A stretch of DNA of 64,000 bases from Streptomyces sp. NRRL F-2664 (GTDB lineage Bacteria; Actinomycetota; Actinomycetes; Streptomycetales; Streptomycetaceae): the NCBI RefSeq assembly GCF_000719345.1, contig NZ_JOFX01000002.1, forward strand, positions 186,001 to 250,000. Reading direction: 5' to 3'. Numbering within the stretch: position 1 is the stretch's first letter; the number at the start of each line of letters is the position of its first letter. Below, piece by piece: positions 8,367 through 16,522 of this stretch. The notes under the pieces were generated by a model. That model was not told the origin of the DNA and made no database searches. It worked only from the letters and a program-made list of their open reading frames with translations. The translations under genes and the position numbers were made by a program.

Positions 8367-8439
8367 TGCCCCCGGCAGGACTCGAACCTGCGGCCAAGTG
8401 CTTAGAAGGCACCTGCTCTATCCACTGAGCTACGGGGGC
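8367..8439 (-). tRNA. tRNA-Arg (anticodon TCT)
   Basis: This is a complete cloverleaf on the minus strand. The acceptor arm GCCCCCG pairs with CGGGGGC, the D loop contains AGTGGATAG, the anticodon loop is CTTCTAA giving anticodon TCT, and the T arm is GCAGG-TTCGAGT-CCTGC. No CCA is encoded, as usual in Streptomyces. The 3' end points toward the integrase gene, and this 3' part is the probable attachment core of element 1. The gene remains whole after integration. Confidence 0.95.
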
Positions 8440-8762
8440 CGGAAGGTGGCCCTGGTGGGCCTGGAGCCCCTGGTGGGGGTGGGACTTCGGTCCGTACCGG
8501 GTCAAGGATAGGGCTCCGGCCGCCTTGTCCCGGTTGCTTCACTCGCGGGCCACGATGTGGAGGTTCCGTGAAGCGGTCCCGATAATCGCAGGCAGGTGCG
8601 ATTCTCGCATCGCTTTTGCGCCGCGGCGCCCTGGGTGTTGTGCACTCGTTATGCCTGCGCCCCACTCGTCCGCCGTGCCCGGAATGTCCCACTGAAGTCG
8701 CGGTCGGCGCGCAGGGGGCGTATAAGCTTCAAAAATGGTCCTAAATTGGGCATTCTTCGCAT
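8440..8762. other. Intergenic region between tRNA-Arg and dynA
   Basis: No gene is supported in these 323 bases. They should hold the tRNA promoter (minus strand) and the dynA promoter (plus strand). A stretch with lower GC content, around 8727-8758 (TATAAGC, TAAATT), lies directly before the dynA start. No strong ribosome binding site is visible there. Confidence 0.5.
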
Positions 8763-10397
8763 GTGGTGACCTTGGATGTTCGGCCTCAGCTGCTCGATGC
8801 CCTGTCCGCCCTGCGCGACCGGGTCGCGTCCGTACGTCTGCCGTTGCCCCTGCCCGGCACCCCACGGGCCCGCCAGACCAGAGCCGAGCTGCTCGCGCAG
8901 CTCGACGACTACCTCGTACCGCGCCTGAAGGCGCCCGAGGCGCCCCTGCTCGCCGTGGTCGGCGGGTCGACCGGGGCCGGTAAGTCCACCCTCGTCAACT
9001 CCCTCGTCGGACGCCAGGTCAGCGAAGCCGGCGTCCTGCGGCCGACCACCCGCACCCCGGTGCTGGTCTGCCACCCCGACGACCACCACTGGTTCGCCGG
9101 CATGCGCGTACTGCCCGACCTGATGCGGGTGTGGGTGCCGCACGAGGACGACGACACGCCGCCCAAACCGCCCGTCCGCGGCCGCAGACGCAGCCACACC
9201 GGCAGCCGGGGCGGCGCCGAGACCCGCGAGATGCGGATCGAGACCGTCTCCACCCTGCCGCGCGGACTCGCCCTCCTCGACGCCCCCGACATCGACTCCC
9301 TCGTGGTCGAGAACCGGACACTGGCCGCCGAACTCATCTGCGCCGCAGACGTCTGGGTGATGGTCACCACCGCCTCGCGGTACGCCGACGCAGTCCCCTG
9401 GCACCTGCTGCGCACCGCCAAGCAATACAAGGCCACCCTCGTCACCGTCCTGGACCGGGTCCCGCACCAGGTGCTCGCCGAGGTCTCCCGCCAGTACGGC
9501 GCCCTCCTCACCAAGGCCGGACTGGGCGACGTACCGCGTTTCACCGTCCCCGAGCTCCCCGAGTCGGCAGGCGGCGGCGGGCTGCTCCCCGCCAGCGCCG
9601 TCGCCCCGCTGCACGCCTGGCTGGCCCACCACGCGCAGGACCCCGCCGCCCGGCAGTACGCCGTCGGGCGCACCGCCCTCGGCGCCCTGGACTCCCTGCG
9701 CAGCCGGATGCCCGAACTCGCCTCCGCCGTCGCCGCCCAGCACGCCGCCGCCGTCCGGCTGACCTCCGCCGTCGAGGACGCGTACCGGCGCGAGGGCAAG
9801 CGGGTGCGCGGCCGCCTCGACCAGGGCGCCGTACTGGCCGGCGACGCGCTGACCCGCTGGCGCGGCTACCCCCTCGACACCAGCGCCGCGGAACTGCTGG
9901 ACTCGCTCGCCGAATCCCTCGCCGCCCTGCTCCAGTGCGCCGTCGCCGCCGCCGACGAACGCATCGCCGAGGCCTGGCGGCGCGAACCGGCCTCCGGAGC
10001 GCTGGCCCTGCCCGCGCCCGACAAGGAGGCCGCCGAGCGCATCGGCGTGGCCGTACGCCGCTGGCGGCGGGTGCTGGAGGAACTGGCCGAGGAGGAGGTG
10101 GCCGGCCTCGACCAGCAGCCCGCCCCCGACGCCGAGGGCATCGCGGCCCTGCTCGTCGCCGCCCTGCTCGGTGGCAAACGGGCCCGGCCCGCCGGGGAGA
10201 AGCTCGCCGAACGGATCGGCGCCCAGGCCGCCCTGCGCCTGCGCGACAAGGGCGGCGAACTGGTTGGCGACCACCTCGACGAGGTGCTGCGCGGCGAGCG
10301 CGACCGCCGCCTGGCCCCGTTGGAGGCACTCGAAGTGACCCCCGAACCCCAGGCCGAACTGATCGCCGCGCTGTCCGTACTGCAGAAGGAGAGGTGA
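8763..10397 (+). CDS. dynA: Dynamin-like GTPase DynA
   Basis: This 544-residue protein starts at GTG 8763 (GTG 8766 is an alternative), with no clear ribosome binding site. The GTPase P-loop GGSTGAGKS is at about residues 67-75, followed by [10 protein letters not shown] as the switch I region and LLDAPDIDS as the switch II/G3 motif. TVLDRV may be the G4 region. The C-terminal half is helical and lacks obvious membrane spans. In Streptomyces, paired dynamin-like proteins DynA and DynB stabilise FtsZ rings at sporulation septa. The partner gene follows after 4 bases. Assignment of the A name rests on order and absence of membrane segments. Confidence 0.8.
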   Translation: MVTLDVRPQLLDALSALRDRVASVRLPLPLPGTPRARQTRAELLAQLDDYLVPRLKAPEAPLLAVVGGSTGAGKSTLVNSLVGRQVSEAGVLRPTTRTPVLVCHPDDHHWFAGMRVLPDLMRVWVPHEDDDTPPKPPVRGRRRSHTGSRGGAETREMRIETVSTLPRGLALLDAPDIDSLVVENRTLAAELICAADVWVMVTTASRYADAVPWHLLRTAKQYKATLVTVLDRVPHQVLAEVSRQYGALLTKAGLGDVPRFTVPELPESAGGGGLLPASAVAPLHAWLAHHAQDPAARQYAVGRTALGALDSLRSRMPELASAVAAQHAAAVRLTSAVEDAYRREGKRVRGRLDQGAVLAGDALTRWRGYPLDTSAAELLDSLAESLAALLQCAVAAADERIAEAWRREPASGALALPAPDKEAAERIGVAVRRWRRVLEELAEEEVAGLDQQPAPDAEGIAALLVAALLGGKRARPAGEKLAERIGAQAALRLRDKGGELVGDHLDEVLRGERDRRLAPLEALEVTPEPQAELIAALSVLQKER

Positions 10398-10401
10398 CGC
10401 C

Positions 10402-12246
10402 GTGACCGCCCTGACCGACCGCACCGACGACCGATGGGACGACGGACTCATCGCGCGCTCCCGCCCCCGCCCCGTCGACGCGGGCGAGGAGGACGCCGCT
10501 GAGGCGGGCGACGAGGGCGACGAGGCGCTCGTACGGGCCGTGTCCGGCGCCGGCAGCGACGGCGGCAAGTCGGCCGCGCCCCCGCTCAGCCCCGAGGCGC
10601 GGGCCCTGCGCCAGCGCCTCGACGCGCTGCGCCAGCTGGTCGGGCTCTCCCGCACCCGGCTCGACGGCAAGACCCTCGCCGAAGCCGGACGGGTGCTGGA
10701 CGAGGCCGCCGCCCGCCGCGGCCTCTCCCCCCAGCACACGGTCGTCGCGGTCGCCGGAGCGACCGGAAGCGGCAAGTCCACGCTCTTCAACGCACTCGCC
10801 GGGGTGCAGATCTCCGAGACCGGGCTGCGCCGCCCGACGACAGCCGCGCCCATCGCGTGCAGCTGGTCGGACGGGGCCGCAGGGCTGCTGGACCGGCTGG
10901 AGATCCCGGGGCGGCTGCGGCGCCGCCCCCGCGACACCTCCGGGGCCGAGACCCTGCGCGGGCTGGTCCTCGTCGACCTGCCCGACCTCGATTCGGCGCT
11001 CGGCACCCACCGCGACCACGTGGACCGCGTACTGGCGCTCGTCGACGCCGTCGTGTGGGTCGTGGACCCCGAGAAGTACGCCGACGCGGTGCTGCACGAG
11101 CGGTACCTGCGGCCGCTCGCCGGGCACGCCGAGGTCACCTTCGTCGTGCTCAACCAGGTGGACCGGCTGCCCGGCGAGGCCGCCGACCTCGTCCTGGACG
11201 ACCTGCGCCGGCTGCTCGACGAGGACGGCATCGCACTCGGCGAACACGGCGAGCCCGGCGCCACCGTCCTCGGGCTGTCCGCCCTCACCGGCGACGGCGT
11301 CGGCGAGCTGCGCGAACTCCTCGGGCAGTTCACGCAGGAGAGGGGTGCCGCGACCCGGCGCATCTCGGCCGACGTGGACCGCGCCGCCGTCCGGCTCCGC
11401 CCGCTGTACGTCGCCGACGGACACCCGGGGCCCGAGATCGGGGAGGCGGCGCGCGCCGAGTTCGAGGACCGGCTCGCCGAGGCGGTCGGGGCCTGCGCGG
11501 CCGGTCTCGCCGCCGAACGGGCCTGGCGGCGCAACGCCGGCAAGGCCTGCGGCACCCCGTGGCTGCGGCTGTGGCGCTGGTACGAGAACCGGCGCGCTCC
11601 GCGCACCCTGGCCGGGCTGGCCGCCCTGGCGGCGATCGGCGGCCGCGGCCAGCCGGCCGTGCAGGCACCGGCCGAGGAGGAGGTGACCGCGCGTCAGCGG
11701 GTGGAGCAGGCGGTGCGCGTCGTCGCCGACGAAGCGGTCGCGGGCCTGCCCGAACCGTGGGCGCAGGCCGTCCGGGAGGCGGCGGTACGCGGAGCCGACG
11801 GGCTTCCGGAGGCGCTGGACGAGATCGCGGTGACCCTCGGGGCGGCGGTTGCGGTACCGACCGCCAAACCGCCGCGGCCCGCGTGGTGGCCGGCGGCGGT
11901 CCTGACCCAGGCGGCCATGACGCTGCTCCAGATCTTCGGCGGGCTGTGGCTCGTCGGGCAGATCGTCGGGGTCCTGGAACCGGAGCTGATGCCGCCGGTG
12001 CTGCTGATGGTGGCGGGCATCGTCGGCGGACCGCTCGTGGAGTGGGCCTGCTCCATCGCGGCCCGGGGGCCGGCCCGCCGCTACGGCCAGGACGCGGAGC
12101 GCAAGCTGCGCCAGGCGGCGGCCGGCTGCGGCCGCGCCCGGGTACTGGAACCGGTGGCCGCGGAGCTGCTGCGCTACCGGGAGGTGCGCGAGCAGTACGC
12201 CACCGTCGCCGCAGGGGGGAGCCGGTTGTCCACAACCCGCCAGTAA
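10402..12246 (+). CDS. dynB: Dynamin-like GTPase DynB with membrane anchor
   Basis: This 614-residue protein starts at GTG 10402 behind AAGGAGAGG. The P-loop GATGSGKST is at about residues 119-127, RRPTTAAPIA is the switch I region, LVDLPDLDS the G3 motif and VVLNQVDRL the G4-type motif. Two membrane spans lie at about 500-523 and 529-550 near the C terminus. It forms a tight operon with dynA. Known homologues act with DynA, SepF-type proteins and FtsZ at sporulation septa. The acidic, low-complexity first 60 residues are typical of Streptomyces divisome proteins. Confidence 0.82.
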   Translation: MTALTDRTDDRWDDGLIARSRPRPVDAGEEDAAEAGDEGDEALVRAVSGAGSDGGKSAAPPLSPEARALRQRLDALRQLVGLSRTRLDGKTLAEAGRVLDEAAARRGLSPQHTVVAVAGATGSGKSTLFNALAGVQISETGLRRPTTAAPIACSWSDGAAGLLDRLEIPGRLRRRPRDTSGAETLRGLVLVDLPDLDSALGTHRDHVDRVLALVDAVVWVVDPEKYADAVLHERYLRPLAGHAEVTFVVLNQVDRLPGEAADLVLDDLRRLLDEDGIALGEHGEPGATVLGLSALTGDGVGELRELLGQFTQERGAATRRISADVDRAAVRLRPLYVADGHPGPEIGEAARAEFEDRLAEAVGACAAGLAAERAWRRNAGKACGTPWLRLWRWYENRRAPRTLAGLAALAAIGGRGQPAVQAPAEEEVTARQRVEQAVRVVADEAVAGLPEPWAQAVREAAVRGADGLPEALDEIAVTLGAAVAVPTAKPPRPAWWPAAVLTQAAMTLLQIFGGLWLVGQIVGVLEPELMPPVLLMVAGIVGGPLVEWACSIAARGPARRYGQDAERKLRQAAAGCGRARVLEPVAAELLRYREVREQYATVAAGGSRLSTTRQ

Positions 12247-12345
12247 TCCACAGGCCGAAGCGGGGGCCGGCCGGCGGGCGCAGCATGGCTCCCAGCCCGT
12301 ACGGATGGTCCGTGCGGGCCGGGACGACGGGGGAGGGCGGCCGGG

Positions 12346-12753
12346 ATGTACGACACCCAGGTGACGCTGGTGGGGTATGTGGCGACGCAGGTCGACTACA
12401 AGGAGACGGTGAACGGCCCGTCGGCGCGGTTCCGGTTCGCGGTCACGCCCCGGTACTTCGACCGGCGCAAGGAGGCGTGGACGGACGGAGCCACCAGCTT
12501 CTACACCGTCTGGGCACGGCGCACCCTCGCCGTGAACCTCGCCGGATCCGTGTCCGTCGGTGAACCGCTGGTGGTGCACGGGCGGCTGCGCGTGCGGGAG
12601 GACCCGCCCGACGGGGAGGGCAACCGGCGCTTCGGTGCGGAGATCGACGCGACCGCCATCGGGCACGACCTGAACCGGGGAACGGCGGCGTTCCGGCGGG
12701 TGATGAGAACCGATCATCCGCTGATGGGCACTCAGAAGGCGACGGTGGGCTGA
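12346..12753 (+). CDS. ssbB: Single-stranded DNA-binding protein SsbB
   Basis: This 135-residue protein starts at ATG 12346 after GGAGGGCGG. The OB-fold SSB signature is clear: VTLVGYVATQ, then ARFRFAVTPRYFDRRKEAWTD, SFYTVWARRTLA and VHGRLRVRE. It lacks the long Gly-rich tail and the acidic DDDIPF end of the main SSB, so it is the short paralogue. In S. coelicolor the short paralogue SsbB acts in chromosome segregation during sporulation. That fits its place after dynAB, which also acts at sporulation. It is about 20 residues shorter than the S. coelicolor protein as I remember it. Confidence 0.8.
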   Translation: MYDTQVTLVGYVATQVDYKETVNGPSARFRFAVTPRYFDRRKEAWTDGATSFYTVWARRTLAVNLAGSVSVGEPLVVHGRLRVREDPPDGEGNRRFGAEIDATAIGHDLNRGTAAFRRVMRTDHPLMGTQKATVG

Positions 12754-12821
12754 GTGTTGGAGACGGATAGGATTCCCCGGTACTCACGGGCACCTGGGTC
12801 TTTGGCCCGAAGGGGAAGACT

Positions 12822-14168
12822 GTGTCGATTGCCGTTCCCGCATCCTCCGCTCCTGCTCCAGCTCCTGCACCTGCCTCTGGTTCTGCTTCTGCGTCCGCTC
12901 CTGCCCCCGCGTCCCTTCTTGTTTCCGCTGCGGCTCCCGCTGCTCCCGCACCCGCCGTTCCTGCACCGGCCCCCGTCGAACCCGCCGCCGCGGGACGGGG
13001 CTCCGCGCGCCGGCCGCTCGCGGCCGCCCTGCTGGCCGCGGCCCTCACCGCCGCGCCCGGCGCCCGGGCCGCCGCGGACTCCGGCCCGGTGGCACCCCGC
13101 GCGCCGGAGGGCGCGAGCGCCGTGCTGGACGGGCTGAAGACGTACGGGCAGGCGGTCCTCCACGGCGGCGACGGATCGGTGCGGCAGATCCCGGCCGGCC
13201 TGTACGAGATGCGGGTCGAGGGCGGCGGGATGCTCCAGACGTACGGGGTAGGGGTGGCGGGCACCGCACAGCCGCAGGCCCGGTACACCGAGAGCGGCTG
13301 GAGCGGCAGCCCGCTGGCCGGCAACGGCCAGGCCGGCCGGATCCGCTGGGTGCTGGAGCACTCCTACCCGCAGCTGAACGACCTGGCCGGCCTCGCCAAA
13401 GCGGCCGGAGCCGCCTCGCTCACCGCGGAGAGCGCGGCGGCCGGGACCCAGGTGGCGATCTGGCGGCTCGCGGACGGAGTGCGCGTCGAGGCGGCGGACC
13501 CGTCCGCGGAGAAGCTGGCGGACTACCTCCAGCGGGCGGCGGGACAGATGCCGGAGCCGCCCGCCTCGCTCGGGCTGGATCCCGGCGACGTGTCGGGGCC
13601 GGTGGGGACCCGGCTCGGCCCGGTGACCGTGCGCACCGGGGCGCGGAGCGTGGCGGTCGTCCCGGACGCGGCGGCCGTGGCCATGGGCGTCCGGGTGGTG
13701 GACGCCCAGGGGCAGCCGCTGACCACGGCGGTCAACGGCAGCCGGCTCTACTTCGAGGTGCCTGCGGGCACCCCCGACGGGACGGCCTCGGTCACCGTCC
13801 AGGGTGCGACCAGGGTGCCGGTCGGGCGGGTCTTCACCAGCGGGGTCCCCGCCCGGGCGCAGATCGTGGCCGGCTCCAGCGAGTCCGTCGCGGCCGCCAC
13901 CGCGCGGGCGGCCTGGGCGCCGCCGCCGGCTCCCGAGACCGGCCCGGGCCCGGCATCCGGCCAGGGCGCGGCGGACGGCTCGGCGGCGGTCGCGCTGGGC
14001 GTGCAGTCCGCGTCCCTGCCGACGGCCTCACCGGACGAGGAGCGGCTGGCGACCAGCGGCAGCTCGGCCGCCACGCCGGTCATCGCCTCCTTGGCGGTGG
14101 GCCTGGTCGTGCTGGGCGGACTGGTGGTCCTGCTGCTGCGCAAGCGCCCCATCGACGAGGAGGAGTAG
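12822..14168 (+). CDS. Degenerate thioester-domain surface protein
   Basis: This 448-residue protein starts at GTG 12822 behind AAGGGGAAG. It begins with about 58 Ala/Pro/Ser residues, unusually placed before the signal peptide or anchor segment (RRPLAAALLAAALTAAPGARA, about 65-85). The thioester-domain fold is recognisable: GLYEM, then TYGVGV, YTESGWSG, IRWVLEHSYP and GTQVAIWRLADG. The last is the TQxA-type motif with the Gln partner. Family members have a Cys after the Tyr of the YC motif; here residue 142 is Gly. A C-terminal membrane span is followed by RKRPIDEEE. LATSG precedes the span, where sorted relatives carry LAxTG. Covalent surface chemistry therefore looks lost. Confidence 0.7.
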   Translation: MSIAVPASSAPAPAPAPASGSASASAPAPASLLVSAAAPAAPAPAVPAPAPVEPAAAGRGSARRPLAAALLAAALTAAPGARAAADSGPVAPRAPEGASAVLDGLKTYGQAVLHGGDGSVRQIPAGLYEMRVEGGGMLQTYGVGVAGTAQPQARYTESGWSGSPLAGNGQAGRIRWVLEHSYPQLNDLAGLAKAAGAASLTAESAAAGTQVAIWRLADGVRVEAADPSAEKLADYLQRAAGQMPEPPASLGLDPGDVSGPVGTRLGPVTVRTGARSVAVVPDAAAVAMGVRVVDAQGQPLTTAVNGSRLYFEVPAGTPDGTASVTVQGATRVPVGRVFTSGVPARAQIVAGSSESVAAATARAAWAPPPAPETGPGPASGQGAADGSAAVALGVQSASLPTASPDEERLATSGSSAATPVIASLAVGLVVLGGLVVLLLRKRPIDEEE

Positions 14169-14235
14169 AGGAGGGGCGGACGAGGAAGGAGGGCGGGAGG
14201 GGATCCGGCAAGGGGATACGGGGTAGAGGCAGAAG

Positions 14236-15708
14236 ATGGTTGATCAAGAACTGACCTGGACCGGCGTCCTCGCACGGTGGGACCGCCGGCTGTTCGACGC
14301 CGTGGCCCGCAGGCACTGGCCCGGCGCCGACCGCGTGCTGCCGCGCCTCGGGCGGGCCGCCAACCACGGCGTGCTGTGGGGCGGGGCCGCAGCGGCCCTC
14401 GCGGTCTTCGGTTCGGCCGGGACACGCAAGGCCGCCGTGCGCGGCGCGGCCTCGCTCGCGCTGGCCTCCGCCACCATCAACACCGTCGGCAAGTGGTCCG
14501 TACGCCGCCCGCGGCCGCTGCTGGAGGGCGTGCCCGCGGTACGGCGGCTCGCCGTGCAGCCGCACACCACCTCCTTCCCCTCCGGGCACTCGGCGTCCGC
14601 CTTCGCCTTCGCCGCCGGGGTGGCGCTCGCCTCCCCGGCCTGGGGGGCCGTGCTGGCGCCCGTCGCCGCGTCCGTGGCCTTCTCGCGCGTGTACACCGGC
14701 GTGCACTACCCCTCGGACGTGGCCGCGGGCGCGGCGCTCGGCGTGGGCGCCGCGTTCGTCGTACGCCGGCTCGCACGCGACGTGCGGGAGGCCCGGGCCG
14801 TGCCGGGCGACGAGCGCAAGGCCATCGGGGTGCCCGCGCTGCCCGAGGGGGCCGGGCTGACGGTGGTGGTCAACACCGGGTCGGGCACCGCCTCCACCGT
14901 CCCCGGCCTGCTGCGCACCCGGCTGCCCAAGGCCGAGGTGATCGAGTGCGAGGGCGAGGAGCTGCTGCCCGTCCTGGCGGAGGCCGCCTCGCGCGCCACC
15001 GTCCTCGGGGTGTGCGGCGGCGACGGCACCATCAACGCGGCCGCCACCGCGGCGCTGCGGGCCGACGTGCCCCTGGCCGTCTTCCCCGGCGGCACCCTCA
15101 ACCACTTCGCTCTCGACCTCGGCCTGATCGGCCCCGAAGGGACCTGCGAGGCACTGGAGCACGGGGAAGCCGTCCGCATCGGAGTCGGCCGCTTCTCCCC
15201 GGGCCCCGACGGACAGCCCGGCTACTTCCTCAACAACTTCACCATCGGCGCCTACCCGGAGCTGCTGCGCCACCGCCTGCACTGGGGTCCGCGCATCGGC
15301 GGCGGCCCGGCCGCGCTGCTGGCGGCCTGGAAGGTGCTGCGCGCCGAGCGGCCCGTCCGGCTGAACCTGGCCGGGCGGCGCCGCAGCGTGTGGCTCCTCT
15401 TCGCCGGCAACGGCACCTACCACGGCACCGGCCCCACCCCCGGCCGCCGCGACAGCCTCGGCGAGGGCCACCTCGACCTGCGCCTCGTGTACGGCGGCGG
15501 GCGGCCCGGCCCCCGGCTGCTGGCCGCCGCCTTCGCGGGCCCCCTGAGCAAGTCCCCGGTGCACGCCGCCACCCACCTGCGCAGCCTGCGCATCGCAGAC
15601 GTCCCGGAGGGCACCCCCCTCGCCTACGACGGCGAATACGCCAAGGCCCCCCGCTCACTCGTCCTCGACGCCCTCCCCGACGCCCTTACGGTCTACCGCC
15701 CCATCTGA
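14236..15708 (+). CDS. PAP2 phosphatase / diacylglycerol kinase fusion
   Basis: This 490-residue two-domain protein starts at ATG 14236. Residues 1-185 form a membrane PAP2 phosphatase with all three motifs: KWSVRRPRP (about 86), PSGHS (about 115) and SRVYTGVHYPSD (about 150). Residues 200-490 form a diacylglycerol/sphingosine kinase-like catalytic domain with GGDGTINAA at about 261, FPGGTLNHFA and a late GEGHLDLRLV. The fusion pairs removal of phosphate from a lipid phosphate with a lipid kinase fold, probably in phospholipid or undecaprenyl-type lipid recycling. The exact substrate cannot be read from sequence. It stands alone downstream of the thioester-domain gene and ends at a convergent terminator. 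Confidence 0.85.
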   Translation: MVDQELTWTGVLARWDRRLFDAVARRHWPGADRVLPRLGRAANHGVLWGGAAAALAVFGSAGTRKAAVRGAASLALASATINTVGKWSVRRPRPLLEGVPAVRRLAVQPHTTSFPSGHSASAFAFAAGVALASPAWGAVLAPVAASVAFSRVYTGVHYPSDVAAGAALGVGAAFVVRRLARDVREARAVPGDERKAIGVPALPEGAGLTVVVNTGSGTASTVPGLLRTRLPKAEVIECEGEELLPVLAEAASRATVLGVCGGDGTINAAATAALRADVPLAVFPGGTLNHFALDLGLIGPEGTCEALEHGEAVRIGVGRFSPGPDGQPGYFLNNFTIGAYPELLRHRLHWGPRIGGGPAALLAAWKVLRAERPVRLNLAGRRRSVWLLFAGNGTYHGTGPTPGRRDSLGEGHLDLRLVYGGGRPGPRLLAAAFAGPLSKSPVHAATHLRSLRIADVPEGTPLAYDGEYAKAPRSLVLDALPDALTVYRPI

Positions 15709-15716
15709 CCCCGCCC

Positions 15717-15742
15717 GGCCGCCCCACCCACCCGGGGCGGCC
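15717..15742. terminator. Bidirectional terminator between convergent genes
   Basis: A perfect 9-base stem (15717-15725 with 15734-15742) has an 8-base loop and separates the stop codons of the two convergent genes. Confidence 0.7.
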
Positions 15743-15743
15743 T

Positions 15744-16316
15744 TCACACGACGGGCGGGAGCCCGACCGGCTCGTCCGCCACGCCGAGATCCGCCCGCAT
15801 GGCGCCGAGCAGCCTCTCCCACTCGTCCCAGATCCGGGCGAAGTCCGCGCGGATCTCGTCGAACGACCCGTTCAGATCCGGCCGGCCCTCCTCCAGGCAC
15901 ATGATCCGCCGGTAGGTCTCCGACAGCGTCCTCGTCATGCCGTTCAGCTCGGCCAGGACCCTCGCGGAGGCGACCATCTGCGCCTCGGCCATGACCGAGT
16001 GGTGATCACGCCGGGCTTCCTCCACCACCTCCCGCGCCTCGTCGGTCACAGCGCCCTTGTGCACGGTCCAGAGGAAGTTCAGCAGGTGCGTCCGGTAGCG
16101 CCGCAAAGCGGCGTTGACGTTCATGTAGCCCTCGCGCCGCCGGTCGAGCTCGGCGACCCGCTGCTCCCGCAGCCACTGGGCCTCGGCCTCCTGCTGCTGG
16201 CGCGCGAACTGCTCCACCTGCACGCGTGCCGTCATGCGCTGCGACAGCACGGACGCGATGAGCGTCCCCGTGACGCCCACGACCGCCGCCGCCAACCCTA
16301 TGAGTGCGCTCCCCAC
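15744..16316 (-). CDS. Small membrane-anchored coiled-coil protein, unknown
   Basis: This 190-residue protein starts at GTG 16316. One N-terminal membrane segment (about residues 4-25, LIGLAAAVVGVTGTLIASVL) is followed by a long charged helix rich in Gln, Glu and Arg (residues 27-65). The rest is helical and has no known catalytic motif. I do not recognise the family beyond similar actinomycete hypothetical proteins. Before element 2 inserted, this gene and ettA were neighbours transcribed away from each other, so the left attachment repeat lies in their former shared upstream region. Confidence 0.6.
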   Translation of the reverse strand: MGSALIGLAAAVVGVTGTLIASVLSQRMTARVQVEQFARQQQEAEAQWLREQRVAELDRRREGYMNVNAALRRYRTHLLNFLWTVHKGAVTDEAREVVEEARRDHHSVMAEAQMVASARVLAELNGMTRTLSETYRRIMCLEEGRPDLNGSFDEIRADFARIWDEWERLLGAMRADLGVADEPVGLPPVV

Positions 16317-16401
16317 CGAACTGAACCCCCTGAAAACCGGTCCGACCCTCCAGCCGCATCCTCCCCCGACGCGGGCGGCTCTGACCTACCCATTCGCCCG
16401 C

Positions 16402-16434
16402 GGGTATGGACGTACGGCAAGATGGGGTGTTTCT
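16402..16434. repeat. att: Left attachment repeat of AICE 2
   Basis: GGGTATGGACG, three variable bases, GGCAAGATGGGGTGT, one variable base and TCTG match 30669-30701 at 29 of 33 positions with identical spacing. The identical 15-base core is at 16416-16430. It lies 93 bases beyond the integrase stop codon, as expected for an attachment site. Confidence 0.75.
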
Positions 16435-16458
16435 GGCGAAATCAGAGCCCCAAAGGGC

Positions 16459-16521
16459 CCCTGACCTGCGGCGGAACCGCCAGTCAGGGGCCGTCTCGGG
16501 GCCGTGGGCCGTCTGTGGGCC
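16459..16521. repeat. Arm-type repeats at the left end of AICE 2
   Basis: GGCCCCTGAC occurs at both sides of a hairpin (about 16459-16494). It is followed by three GGGCCGTC-type words (about 16490-16521) running up to the integrase stop. The same two words occur inside the right end of the element (30539-30646). They are probably integrase arm sites and transcript end signals. Confidence 0.55.
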
Positions 16522-16522
16522 G

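Larger units (their letters stand above)
1..8400 (+). mobile_element. AICE 1 (left end outside window), integrated in tRNA-Arg(TCT)
   Basis: This integrative conjugative element of the pSAM2 general type begins left of the window. In order it carries small accessory genes, an FtsK-type translocase, a primase-polymerase, a helicase-type replication protein, a non-coding iteron region, excisionase and integrase. The integrase gene ends 166 bases from the 3' end of a tRNA-Arg gene, the usual AICE arrangement in which the tRNA 3' segment is the attachment core. The other core copy and the regulator gene should lie to the left of base 1. The exact right boundary inside the tRNA cannot be fixed here, because the second core copy is not visible. 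Confidence 0.85.

Noticed and set aside
8649..12717. Very long minus-strand frames opposite dynA-dynB-ssbB
   Set aside because: Typical GC-rich antisense shadows: no family motifs, while the plus strand has clear GTPase and SSB motifs.
14080..15576. Long minus-strand frame opposite the PAP2/kinase fusion
   Set aside because: The plus strand carries intact catalytic motifs; the antisense protein is Gly/Arg-rich without domains.
16402..16434. The repeat as only a shared promoter motif
   Set aside because: Position at both element ends, next to the integrase, and identical core make an attachment site more likely, though it may also include ettA promoter bases.
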